NCBI RefSeq assembly: GCF_009857505.1
Contig: NZ_WWCP01000036.1
Location: forward strand, 1 to 63,945
DNA length: 63,945 nucleotides
Reading direction: 5' to 3'
Source of the DNA: Duganella lactea
Lineage (GTDB): Bacteria > Pseudomonadota > Gammaproteobacteria > Burkholderiales > Burkholderiaceae_D
The position numbers and the translations under genes were made by a program. Shown here piece by piece: positions 18,112 through 25,469 of this stretch; position 1 is the stretch's first letter; each line of letters starts with the position of its first letter. The notes beneath the pieces are model-generated. The model had not been told where the DNA came from, made no database searches, and saw nothing but the letters and a program-made list of their open reading frames with translations.

Positions 18112-19263
18112 TCAGTGCGCGGCCGGTTGCTGCTCGATCCAGCGCAGCAGCTCGCGGCCGAACACGCGCGTGCGGGCGGTGTCGAGCTGGCGTTTTTTAT
18201 AGGCCTCATGGCTGGCCGGGCCGCTCAGGCTGCGCTGATAGCTGGCCTCGTCCATCAGCTGCATCTCATACTCGAAGAAGAAACTGACGTCGTAATCCAT
18301 GTCCGGCCCGGCATCGAGCTGCTGCACATGGATCATCTTGCGCACCGTCACCTGAATGCTGTTGAAGCCGCTGCCGCTGTGCGGATTGTCACAGCGCGTC
18401 TGCGGTTGCGCGATGGCGGCCAGTTCCTCATCCATTTGCCGCAGCAGCTCCAGCGGATAGGCCTTGCTGTGTTCCAGCTGCGCGCGGTGCTTGCAAAACA
18501 CCTGCTTGGCCGCCTCCAGGTCCAGCAGCGTATTGCGGGTGCGTTCGGCATCGACATTGGTGACCGACACCAGGTGCGCGCGCTGCAAGGTGCGCAGGGC
18601 CAGCAGACACTCGCAGCGGGTGGCGAACACCAGCCGCACGCCCAGGTGATCATAAATGTCGGCCGCCAGGTAGGCCGCCTTTTGCAGCAGCTTCAGCAGG
18701 ATGCTGTTGCGGCCCTTGTTGTCCTTGCGGTCGTAATGCAGCAGCGGCAGGCAGAGATCGCCGTCGCTGAGGTAGTACTGGTCGCCGTCGCGGCGGATCA
18801 CCTCGTCCAGCGTGCCGAACACCTGCGCGCGGATGGCGTGGAAATGCCGCAGTTTCAGGTTGTTGTCGATGTAGAAGATGCCGTGCATTACCTTCAGCAC
18901 GGCGCAGGCCCACATGCGTCGCGCATCGGACAACTGCCCGCGCTGCGAGGCGTACACCAGCAGTTGCAGCGGATCGTCGGGCGCGGCCACCTCGGGCGGG
19001 ATCAGCGCCGCCTGCTGCGGTTCGAGGAAGCTACAGCGGATGAAAGCCACCGCCTCGCGCTGCGCCCGTTGCAACAGGCCCGGCGTGGCGGGCTGGTCCA
19101 TGTCGAAGCCGTATTCCCTTGCGAACTGGCGCGCGTCGTGCAGGTTGCGCAAGGCCAGCGCTTCCAGGTCGATCGCCGAGACGCCATTGGCGATCGCATT
19201 CAGATAAGTCCAGTTCAGCGACAGCTTTTCTCCGCTGCCGAGCGAAGCATGCAGTTCCGTCAT
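18112..19263 (-). CDS. RelA/SpoT-like nucleotidyltransferase-domain protein
   Basis: A 383-aa cytoplasmic protein not matching a family I can name with certainty (it may be TIGR04552-like). Its second half follows the order of the (p)ppGpp synthetase domain: RKDNKGRNSILLKLLQK (179-195) like the ATP-binding R-x-K-x-x-S-I-x-x-K, DHLGVRLVF (205-213) like D-x-x-G-x-R, SGFNSIQVTV (298-307) like GYqSiHt, EMQL (333-336) like the E-x-Q substrate motif, and SHEAYKK (351-357) like the final H-x-x-YK. The N-terminal 170 residues are unassigned. The start ATG 19261-19263 is 9 bases after GGAGGA. It has no HD hydrolase domain. It could make an alarmone or be a pseudo-synthetase. Confidence 0.6.
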   Translation of the reverse strand: MTELHASLGSGEKLSLNWTYLNAIANGVSAIDLEALALRNLHDARQFAREYGFDMDQPATPGLLQRAQREAVAFIRCSFLEPQQAALIPPEVAAPDDPLQLLVYASQRGQLSDARRMWACAVLKVMHGIFYIDNNLKLRHFHAIRAQVFGTLDEVIRRDGDQYYLSDGDLCLPLLHYDRKDNKGRNSILLKLLQKAAYLAADIYDHLGVRLVFATRCECLLALRTLQRAHLVSVTNVDAERTRNTLLDLEAAKQVFCKHRAQLEHSKAYPLELLRQMDEELAAIAQPQTRCDNPHSGSGFNSIQVTVRKMIHVQQLDAGPDMDYDVSFFFEYEMQLMDEASYQRSLSGPASHEAYKKRQLDTARTRVFGRELLRWIEQQPAAH

Positions 19264-19305
19264 GCGCAAATCTCCTCCGGCCGCCAGGCTTTACTTACGT
19301 ATCAA

Positions 19306-19333
19306 TTAACTTGTTGGCGGATGGAACTATAAT
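19306..19333 (+). promoter_or_regulatory. Sigma70-type promoter of the glycosyltransferase pair
   Basis: TTAACT (19306-19311), a 16-base spacer and a perfect TATAAT (19328-19333) lie 28 bases before the GT2 start. Confidence 0.6.
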
Positions 19334-19361
19334 AGCGCCTTTGCCCACCTTCATCAGCATT

Positions 19362-20312
19362 ATGTCCACTCCCCGCACGCCGCGCATCGCCATTCTGGTG
19401 CCGTGCTACAACGAAGCGCTGACCATCGCCGCCATCGTGCGCGATTTCCGGGCTTGTTTGCCACAGGCGCAAGTCTATGTGTTTGACAACAATTCCACCG
19501 ACGGCACCGCCGAGGTGGCGCGCGGCGCCGGCGCCATCGTGCGCAATGTGTCGGCCCAGGGCAAGGGCAGCGTGGTGCGCCGCATGTTCGCCGACATCGA
19601 AGCGGACGCCTATGTGATGGTCGACGGCGACGACACCTACGACGCCAGCGTGGCGCCGCAACTGGTGGCGCGGCTGTTCAACGAAGGGCTGGACATGGTG
19701 GTCGGCAATCGCGTCAGCACCGAGCAGGCCGCCTATCGGGCCGGCCACCGCTTCGGCAACGCCATGCTGACCGGTTGCGTTTCGACCGTATTCGGGCGCA
19801 CGTTTACCGATATCCTGTCCGGCTACCGCGTGTTTTCGCACCGCTATGTCAAATCGTTCGCCGCCCATTCGGCCGGCTTCGAGATCGAGACCGAACTGAC
19901 GGTGCACGCGCTGGCGCTGCGCATGCCGGTGGCGGAGGTTGCCACTGTCTACAAGGCGCGTCCGGAGGGCTCGGTGAGCAAGCTCAACACCTATCGCGAC
20001 GGCTTCCGCATCCTCGGCACCATCGCGCGCCTGTTCAAGTCCGAACGGCCGCTGGCGTTTTATTCGATCTTCGCCGCGCTCGGCGCGCTGCTGTCGCTGA
20101 TCCTGGCCGAACCGGTCGCCGTCACCTACCTGCAAACCGGTCTGGTGCCGCGCCTGCCGACCGCCGTGCTGTGCGCCACGCTGATGCTGTTCAGCGTGAT
20201 CCTGCTGGTGTGCGGCATCGTGCTGGACGCGGTGACCAAGGGCCGCATCGAGCAGAAACGTTTCGCCTACCTGGCCCACCCGGCACCGGCGGCACCCGAC
20301 GATGCGCGTTGA
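19362..20312 (+). CDS. GT2 family glycosyltransferase, polyprenyl-phosphate type
   Basis: A 316-aa GT-A enzyme. It begins with ILVPCYNEALTIA, the nucleotide-sugar motif DNNSTDGTA follows, and the metal-binding DGDDTYD is near residue 92. Two hydrophobic segments near residues 240-290 anchor it in the inner membrane, as in dolichyl/polyprenyl-phosphate sugar transferases. It would charge a lipid carrier with a sugar for the membrane partner encoded next, whose start overlaps this gene by 11 bases. The start at 19362 places the first strand correctly and follows a clear promoter; the upstream in-frame part is a shadow of the opposite gene. Confidence 0.85.
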   Translation: MSTPRTPRIAILVPCYNEALTIAAIVRDFRACLPQAQVYVFDNNSTDGTAEVARGAGAIVRNVSAQGKGSVVRRMFADIEADAYVMVDGDDTYDASVAPQLVARLFNEGLDMVVGNRVSTEQAAYRAGHRFGNAMLTGCVSTVFGRTFTDILSGYRVFSHRYVKSFAAHSAGFEIETELTVHALALRMPVAEVATVYKARPEGSVSKLNTYRDGFRILGTIARLFKSERPLAFYSIFAALGALLSLILAEPVAVTYLQTGLVPRLPTAVLCATLMLFSVILLVCGIVLDAVTKGRIEQKRFAYLAHPAPAAPDDAR

Positions 20313-22119
20313 CACCTGGTTCGCGCGCCGCACTGTCTTTCTGGAACAGCCGCGCGCCGGCCGCTGGGCGCTGTTGCTGGTGCCGCTGCTGCTCGGCCTG
20401 CTATCGCTGCTGGCCGGTCAGGACGACGGCTGGGACATGCGCAACTACCATCTGTACAACGTCCACGCGCTGCTGGGCGGGCGCATCGGTTTCGACCTGG
20501 CGCCGGCCGGCTTCCAGAGTTACTTCAACCCGACGCTGGACATTCCCTACCATTATCTGAACCAGTGGCTGCCGCCGCGCGTGGTCGGCTTCGTGCTGGG
20601 CGCGCTGCACGGGCTGAGCTTTGTGCTGTTGTATGGCATCGCCCGCCAGGTGCTGGGCGGCGACCGGCCGCGCCGGCTGGCGCTGCTGCTGGCGTTCGCT
20701 GGCGTGGCCGCCCCCGGTTTCCTCAGCGAGCTGGGCAACACCATGGGCGACAATCTCAGCGCGTTGCCGGTGCTGCTGTCGCTGTATCTGGTATTGCGCC
20801 ACTGGGACGCGCTGCGGCAATGGCATGGCCGGACCGCGCTGATCGCCGTCAGTGCCGGCGTGGCGATGGGGCTGGCGGCCGGCCTCAAGCTGACCAATGC
20901 GATTTACGCGGTGGCGCTGTGCGCCGCCTTGCTGACGGTGCCGCTGCGCTGGTGGCAGCGGCTGCGGCTGGCGGTGCTGTTCGGTGTTGGTGTGTTGGGC
21001 GGCGTCGCCATCAGTGGCGGCTGGTGGATGGCGCGCATGTGGCAGACCTTCGGCAACCCGCTGTTCCCACAATTTAACAACATTTTCCGCAGCCCGCTGG
21101 CGCCCGACAGCGGCGTCATCGACGTGTTTTTCCGTCCGCAGGGCTGGCTGGAAAATTTGCTGTGGCCGTTCATCTTTACGCTCAACACGCGCCGCGTGTC
21201 GGAGATTCCGCTGAAGCTGGCCGTGTGGCCGCTGTTGTATGTGACGCTGCTGGCGTTGGCCGCCGTGTGGCTGTGGCGTCGTCTGCGCCGTGCGCCATCG
21301 ACGGCGACGTCCTCGCTGGCGCCGCGCGGCCTGCTGTTGCTGGCGTTTGTCGTGGTCGCCTATCTGGTGTGGATGCGCATGTTCAGCATCTACCGCTATC
21401 TGGTGCCGGCGGAGCTGCTGGCGCCGCTGGTGATCTGGCTGGCGTGGCAGTACGTCGGCCCGCGCGCGCAGAAGGTCGCTGGCTGGGCATTGGCGCTGCT
21501 GGTGCTCACCGCGCTGCCGGCCGCCAACTGGGGCCACGCCGGTTGGGCCGACCAGCCGTTCAGCGCCCAGGTGCCGGCGATCGCCCGCCCGGCCGACAGC
21601 ATCGTCTTCTTTGCCCAGCCGGACCCGCCGTCGGGCTGGATGGCCACCTTTCTGCCGCCGGCCACGCAAGTCATCGCGCTCGACACCGGCATGCTGGAAA
21701 CGCCGGCCTGGCAGGCGCGCCAGCGGGCCGCCATCGCCGCGCGTCCGGGGCCGCATTATCTGTTGCTGAGCGCGGCCCGCAACGACCGTGACGGCACGCG
21801 TTTGCGCAAGCTGGCGGTGGCGCGGATGCTGGGCCTGACCGAGGACGCCGCCGGCTGCGATAAGCTGGAGCGCCTGATGGGCAAGGTCCGCCTGCAGGTT
21901 GCGCTGCGCCGGCTGCCGTCCGGCGGCTGTACCTTCGACTTGCTGCCGCAGCACCAAATCGACCTGGCGGCGCAGGACCGTGCCACCATCGCCCAGGCGG
22001 CGGAGAAGGTGCGTCGCTACGGCTTGGCGCTGGACGCCGCCAGTTGCAGCAAGCAGCCGGCGGCAATCGGTGACGAGCCGCGTCCCTTCCTCTGGTGCCG
22101 CGTGGCCGCGCAAAATTGA
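20302..22119 (+). CDS. Polytopic membrane protein, GT-C glycosyltransferase-like
   Basis: A 605-aa protein with about 10-11 membrane helices in residues 20-430 and a periplasmic C-terminal domain of about 180 residues. The first periplasmic loop contains QDDGWDMRNYHLYN, an acidic motif typical of GT-C enzymes that use polyprenyl-phosphate sugars. The translational overlap with the GT2 gene suggests the pair transfers a sugar to an envelope glycan or protein. The acceptor is unknown. The C-terminal domain has cysteines in CDKLE, GGCTFD and CSKQ. Confidence 0.75.
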   Translation: MRVDTWFARRTVFLEQPRAGRWALLLVPLLLGLLSLLAGQDDGWDMRNYHLYNVHALLGGRIGFDLAPAGFQSYFNPTLDIPYHYLNQWLPPRVVGFVLGALHGLSFVLLYGIARQVLGGDRPRRLALLLAFAGVAAPGFLSELGNTMGDNLSALPVLLSLYLVLRHWDALRQWHGRTALIAVSAGVAMGLAAGLKLTNAIYAVALCAALLTVPLRWWQRLRLAVLFGVGVLGGVAISGGWWMARMWQTFGNPLFPQFNNIFRSPLAPDSGVIDVFFRPQGWLENLLWPFIFTLNTRRVSEIPLKLAVWPLLYVTLLALAAVWLWRRLRRAPSTATSSLAPRGLLLLAFVVVAYLVWMRMFSIYRYLVPAELLAPLVIWLAWQYVGPRAQKVAGWALALLVLTALPAANWGHAGWADQPFSAQVPAIARPADSIVFFAQPDPPSGWMATFLPPATQVIALDTGMLETPAWQARQRAAIAARPGPHYLLLSAARNDRDGTRLRKLAVARMLGLTEDAAGCDKLERLMGKVRLQVALRRLPSGGCTFDLLPQHQIDLAAQDRATIAQAAEKVRRYGLALDAASCSKQPAAIGDEPRPFLWCRVAAQN

Positions 22120-22227
22120 TGTCGTGAAGCGGGCATGACGTCGGCGGCACGCTTGATCTGGCGTGGCTGCGCGAGGTTGCAATAAGTTCTACAATATCCG
22201 GGAAATAACCACGCTCCCGGAGCTCGC

Positions 22228-23649
22228 ATGTCCTTCCTGATCGTTCTTGCCGCACTGGTGTTCCTGATGCTGGCCGCGTACCGCGGCTACAGCGTGATCC
22301 TGTTCGCCCCCATCGCCGCGCTGGGCGCGGTGCTGCTGACCGATCCTGGCGCGGTGGCGCCGGTGTTCAGCGGCATCTTCATGGACAAGATGGTCGGCTT
22401 CATCAAGCTGTACTTCCCGGTCTTCCTGCTGGGCGCCGTGTTCGGCAAGCTGATCGAACTGTCGGGCTTTTCCGAAGCGATCGTGGTGGCCGCCATCAAG
22501 TACATCGGCCGCTCGCGCGCCAACGCGGTGATCGTGCTGGTGTGTGCGCTGCTGACGTATGGCGGCGTGTCGCTGTTCGTGGTGGTGTTTGCCGTGTATC
22601 CGTTTGCCGCCGAGCTGTACCGTCAGAGCAATATCCCCAAGCGGCTGATGCCGGGCGCGATTGCGCTGGGAGCGTTCTCGTTCACCATGGATACGCTGCC
22701 GGGCACGCCGCAGATTCAGAACATCATCCCCACCACCTTTTTCAAGACCACCGGCTGGGCCGCGCCCTATCTCGGCGTGATCGGCGCGATCGCCACGCTG
22801 GCCGCCGGGCTGGCCTTCCTCGAATGGCGTCGCCGCAGCGTGATGGCGAAGGGCGAGGGCTATGCGGCGGCATCGGCCGGCGCAACCGCTGCTACCGCCG
22901 CGACCGTTGCCGCTCCGGTCCGCGCCGGCCTGCCACACCCGCTGCTGTCGCTGGCGCCGCTGGTGATGGTCGGCGTCGCCAACTTCGCGCTGACCAAGCT
23001 GATCCCCGGCTGGTATGGCGACAGCTACGCGCTGACGTCGGACGCCTTGCCCGGCCTGCACGCGCCGGTCAGCCTGACCATCAAGCCGGTGGTCGGCATC
23101 TGGGCGGTGGAGGGCGCGCTGTTGCTGGGCATTCTGCTGACGGTGGCCACCGCCTATACCCGCATCAAGAACTCCTTTGCCGAAGGCACCAAGGTGGCTG
23201 TTGGCGGCGCGCTGCTGGCGGCCATGAACACCGCCTCCGAATACGGCTTCGGCGGCGTGATCGCCGCGCTGCCCGGTTTCCTGTCGGTCAGCAACGCGCT
23301 GCGCAGCGTGCCCGATCCGCTGGTCAACGCGGCGGTATCGGTGACCGCGCTGGCCGGCATCACCGGTTCCGCCTCGGGCGGCATGAGCATTGCGCTGGCG
23401 GCGATGTCCGAGCAGTTCATCCGCGCCGCCGAGGCGGCGCACATTCCGCTGGAAGTGATGCACCGCGTGGTGGCCATGGCCAGTGGCGGCATGGACACGC
23501 TGCCTCACAACGGCGCCGTCATCACGCTGCTGGCCGTCACCGGCCTGACGCACCGCCAGTCTTACCGCGACATCTTCGGCATCACCGTCATCAAGACGCT
23601 GGCGGTGTTCTTTGTGATCGCTGTGTACTACCTGACCGGACTGGTTTAA
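22228..23649 (+). CDS. GntP family gluconate/organic-acid permease
   Basis: A 473-aa transporter with 12-14 hydrophobic helices. GntP landmarks are GYSVILFAPIAA, FTMDTLPGTPQIQNIIPTTF and a C-terminal GSASGGMSIALAAMSEQF, then GGMDTLPHNGAVITLL. The family carries gluconate or related hydroxy acids with protons through the inner membrane. It begins 6 bases after CGGAG. No catabolic gene is adjacent. A 568-aa frame on the opposite strand is its GC-rich shadow. Confidence 0.9.
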   Translation: MSFLIVLAALVFLMLAAYRGYSVILFAPIAALGAVLLTDPGAVAPVFSGIFMDKMVGFIKLYFPVFLLGAVFGKLIELSGFSEAIVVAAIKYIGRSRANAVIVLVCALLTYGGVSLFVVVFAVYPFAAELYRQSNIPKRLMPGAIALGAFSFTMDTLPGTPQIQNIIPTTFFKTTGWAAPYLGVIGAIATLAAGLAFLEWRRRSVMAKGEGYAAASAGATAATAATVAAPVRAGLPHPLLSLAPLVMVGVANFALTKLIPGWYGDSYALTSDALPGLHAPVSLTIKPVVGIWAVEGALLLGILLTVATAYTRIKNSFAEGTKVAVGGALLAAMNTASEYGFGGVIAALPGFLSVSNALRSVPDPLVNAAVSVTALAGITGSASGGMSIALAAMSEQFIRAAEAAHIPLEVMHRVVAMASGGMDTLPHNGAVITLLAVTGLTHRQSYRDIFGITVIKTLAVFFVIAVYYLTGLV

Positions 23650-23728
23650 GCAGGGCAAGCAGCTTATTGTCGTCACGAATAAATCGTGGCAGTATGTTTG
23701 ATTCATGTACATGTCCACGGAGCTCAGA

Positions 23729-25378
23729 TTGAAACAAACCATGCTCGTTCTGTCGCTGATGGCTGCCTTGGCGGCGCACGCGGCCACCGGTCCGGAATTC
23801 GACGCCCAGCGTCTGTCGCATGACGTCAAGGTACTGTCATCCGATGAGTTTGAAGGTCGCGGTCCCAACACCGCCGGCGAAACCAAGACCGTCAACTACC
23901 TGATCGAACAATTCAAGGCCGCCGGCCTCCAACCCGGCGGCGACATCGTCAAGGGCCAGCGCGGCTGGACCCAGGACGTGCCGCTGGGCCGTTTTGAAAT
24001 CAAGGGGCCGGTCACGCTGAGCGTGAGCGACGGCAAGACCGTGCAGCAACTCAAGCAGGGTGACGACCTGGCCGTGCGCGCCGCCATGAACGGCGCCAAA
24101 CTAGTCGACTTCAAGCATGCGCCGCTGGTGTTCGTCGGCTACGGCGTCACCGCGCCGGAGCGCAACTGGGATGACTTCAAGGGCCAGGACCTGAAGGGCA
24201 AGCTGGCGGTGGTGCTGATCAACGATCCGGACTTCGAGACCGGCCAGGGCGATTTCGGCGGCAAGGCCATGACCTACTACGGCCGCTGGACCTACAAGTA
24301 TGAAGAGATGGCGCGCCGTGGCGCGCTGGGCACTATCATCGTGCACGAAACCGCGCCGGCCTCGTATGGCTGGAACACGGTGAAGAATTCCAACACCAAC
24401 GTCATGTACGACATCGTGCGCAAGAAGCCGCGGGAGGCGCACGCGCCGATGGAGGCCTGGATACAGCGCGACCTGGCGGTGGACCTGTTCCAGCGCGCCG
24501 GCCTCGACTTCGAGGCGCTGAAGCGGCAGGCGCAAACCCGCGACTTCCAACCGGCCGAGCTGACCGGCGTCACGCTGTCGGCCCACTACGCGGTCGATGC
24601 GCAAGTGATCGTGTCGAAGAACGTGGCCGCGCGCGTGGTCGGCGCCAGGGCGCCGAAGGAAACCGTGATCTACAGCGGTCACTGGGACCATCTGGGCGTG
24701 GGCTTGCCGGACGCCAAGGGCGACAAGATCTACAACGGCGCGGTCGACAACGGCACCGGCATCGCCGCGCTGCTGGAATTGGCGCGCGCCTACGGCAAGG
24801 CGCCGGCGCCGGTGCGCAGTGTGGTGTTCCTGGCGGTCACCGCCGAGGAGAAGGGCCTGCTGGGCTCCGAATACTATGCGGCCAATCCGCTGTATCCGCT
24901 GGCCACCACCGTCGGCGTGATCAATATGGACGCGCTGAGCCCGAACGGCGTGGCGCGCAACTTCACCATTTCCGGCAGCGCCAAGCTGGACTTGCTCGAC
25001 CAGCTGATCGCCAAGGCCATGCAGTGGGACCTGGTGTACGCGCCCGATCCGAAACCGGAGGCCGGCCACTTCTTCCGCTCGGACCACTTCCCGTTCGCCA
25101 AGCGCGGCGTGCCGGCCATTTCCTATGGCTCGGGCGACGACCTGGTTGACGGCGGCCCGGACGCCGGCCGCAAGATCGCGGCCGCCTATGTGACCAACAA
25201 CTACCATCAGCCGTCGGACGAGTGGAGCGCCAGCTGGACCTTCGCCGGCATGGCGCACGACCTCGGCCTGCTGTACGCGCTGGGCCGTGATCTGGCCGAC
25301 TCCAACGCCTGGCCGAACTGGTCCAAGGACGCCGAGTTCCGCGCCACACGTGACGTTTCTGCTGCCAAACGGAAATAA
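23729..25378 (+). CDS. M28 family zinc aminopeptidase with PA-like insert, exported
   Basis: A 549-aa protein. I place the start at TTG 23729, because CGGAG lies 6 bases before it and translation then opens directly with the signal peptide (LVLSLMAALAAHA); the ATG at 23705 has no ribosome binding site. Residues 120-230 resemble a PA domain (FVGYGVTAPERNWDDF). The M28 metal site is GHWDHLG (His, Asp), VDNGTG (Asp), the catalytic AEEKG, NMDALSP and the last His in NNYHQPSDEW. It removes N-terminal residues in the periplasm. Confidence 0.9.
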   Translation: MKQTMLVLSLMAALAAHAATGPEFDAQRLSHDVKVLSSDEFEGRGPNTAGETKTVNYLIEQFKAAGLQPGGDIVKGQRGWTQDVPLGRFEIKGPVTLSVSDGKTVQQLKQGDDLAVRAAMNGAKLVDFKHAPLVFVGYGVTAPERNWDDFKGQDLKGKLAVVLINDPDFETGQGDFGGKAMTYYGRWTYKYEEMARRGALGTIIVHETAPASYGWNTVKNSNTNVMYDIVRKKPREAHAPMEAWIQRDLAVDLFQRAGLDFEALKRQAQTRDFQPAELTGVTLSAHYAVDAQVIVSKNVAARVVGARAPKETVIYSGHWDHLGVGLPDAKGDKIYNGAVDNGTGIAALLELARAYGKAPAPVRSVVFLAVTAEEKGLLGSEYYAANPLYPLATTVGVINMDALSPNGVARNFTISGSAKLDLLDQLIAKAMQWDLVYAPDPKPEAGHFFRSDHFPFAKRGVPAISYGSGDDLVDGGPDAGRKIAAAYVTNNYHQPSDEWSASWTFAGMAHDLGLLYALGRDLADSNAWPNWSKDAEFRATRDVSAAKRK

Positions 25379-25414
25379 AAATAGCACAATTGCTTAATGC
25401 GCAATAGAATGGTC

Positions 25415-25445
25415 AGGCGCCGGCTGCGATGCCGGCGCCTTTTTT
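25415..25445 (+). terminator. Rho-independent terminator after the M28 gene
   Basis: A 10-bp perfect stem AGGCGCCGGC / GCCGGCGCCT with a TGCGAT loop is followed by six T. Confidence 0.88.
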
Positions 25446-25469
25446 GTCGGTCTTTTCAGGAGATACCGC

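Noticed and set aside
20401..22182. 593-aa leftward frame opposite the GT-C membrane protein
   Set aside because: Antisense shadow rich in Arg, Gln and His; no signal, domain or ribosome binding site.
22189..23895. 568-aa leftward frame opposite the GntP and M28 genes
   Set aside because: It is a shadow of high GC3 coding on the other strand: low complexity, rich in His, Gln and Arg, no domain, and it covers a clear permease gene.
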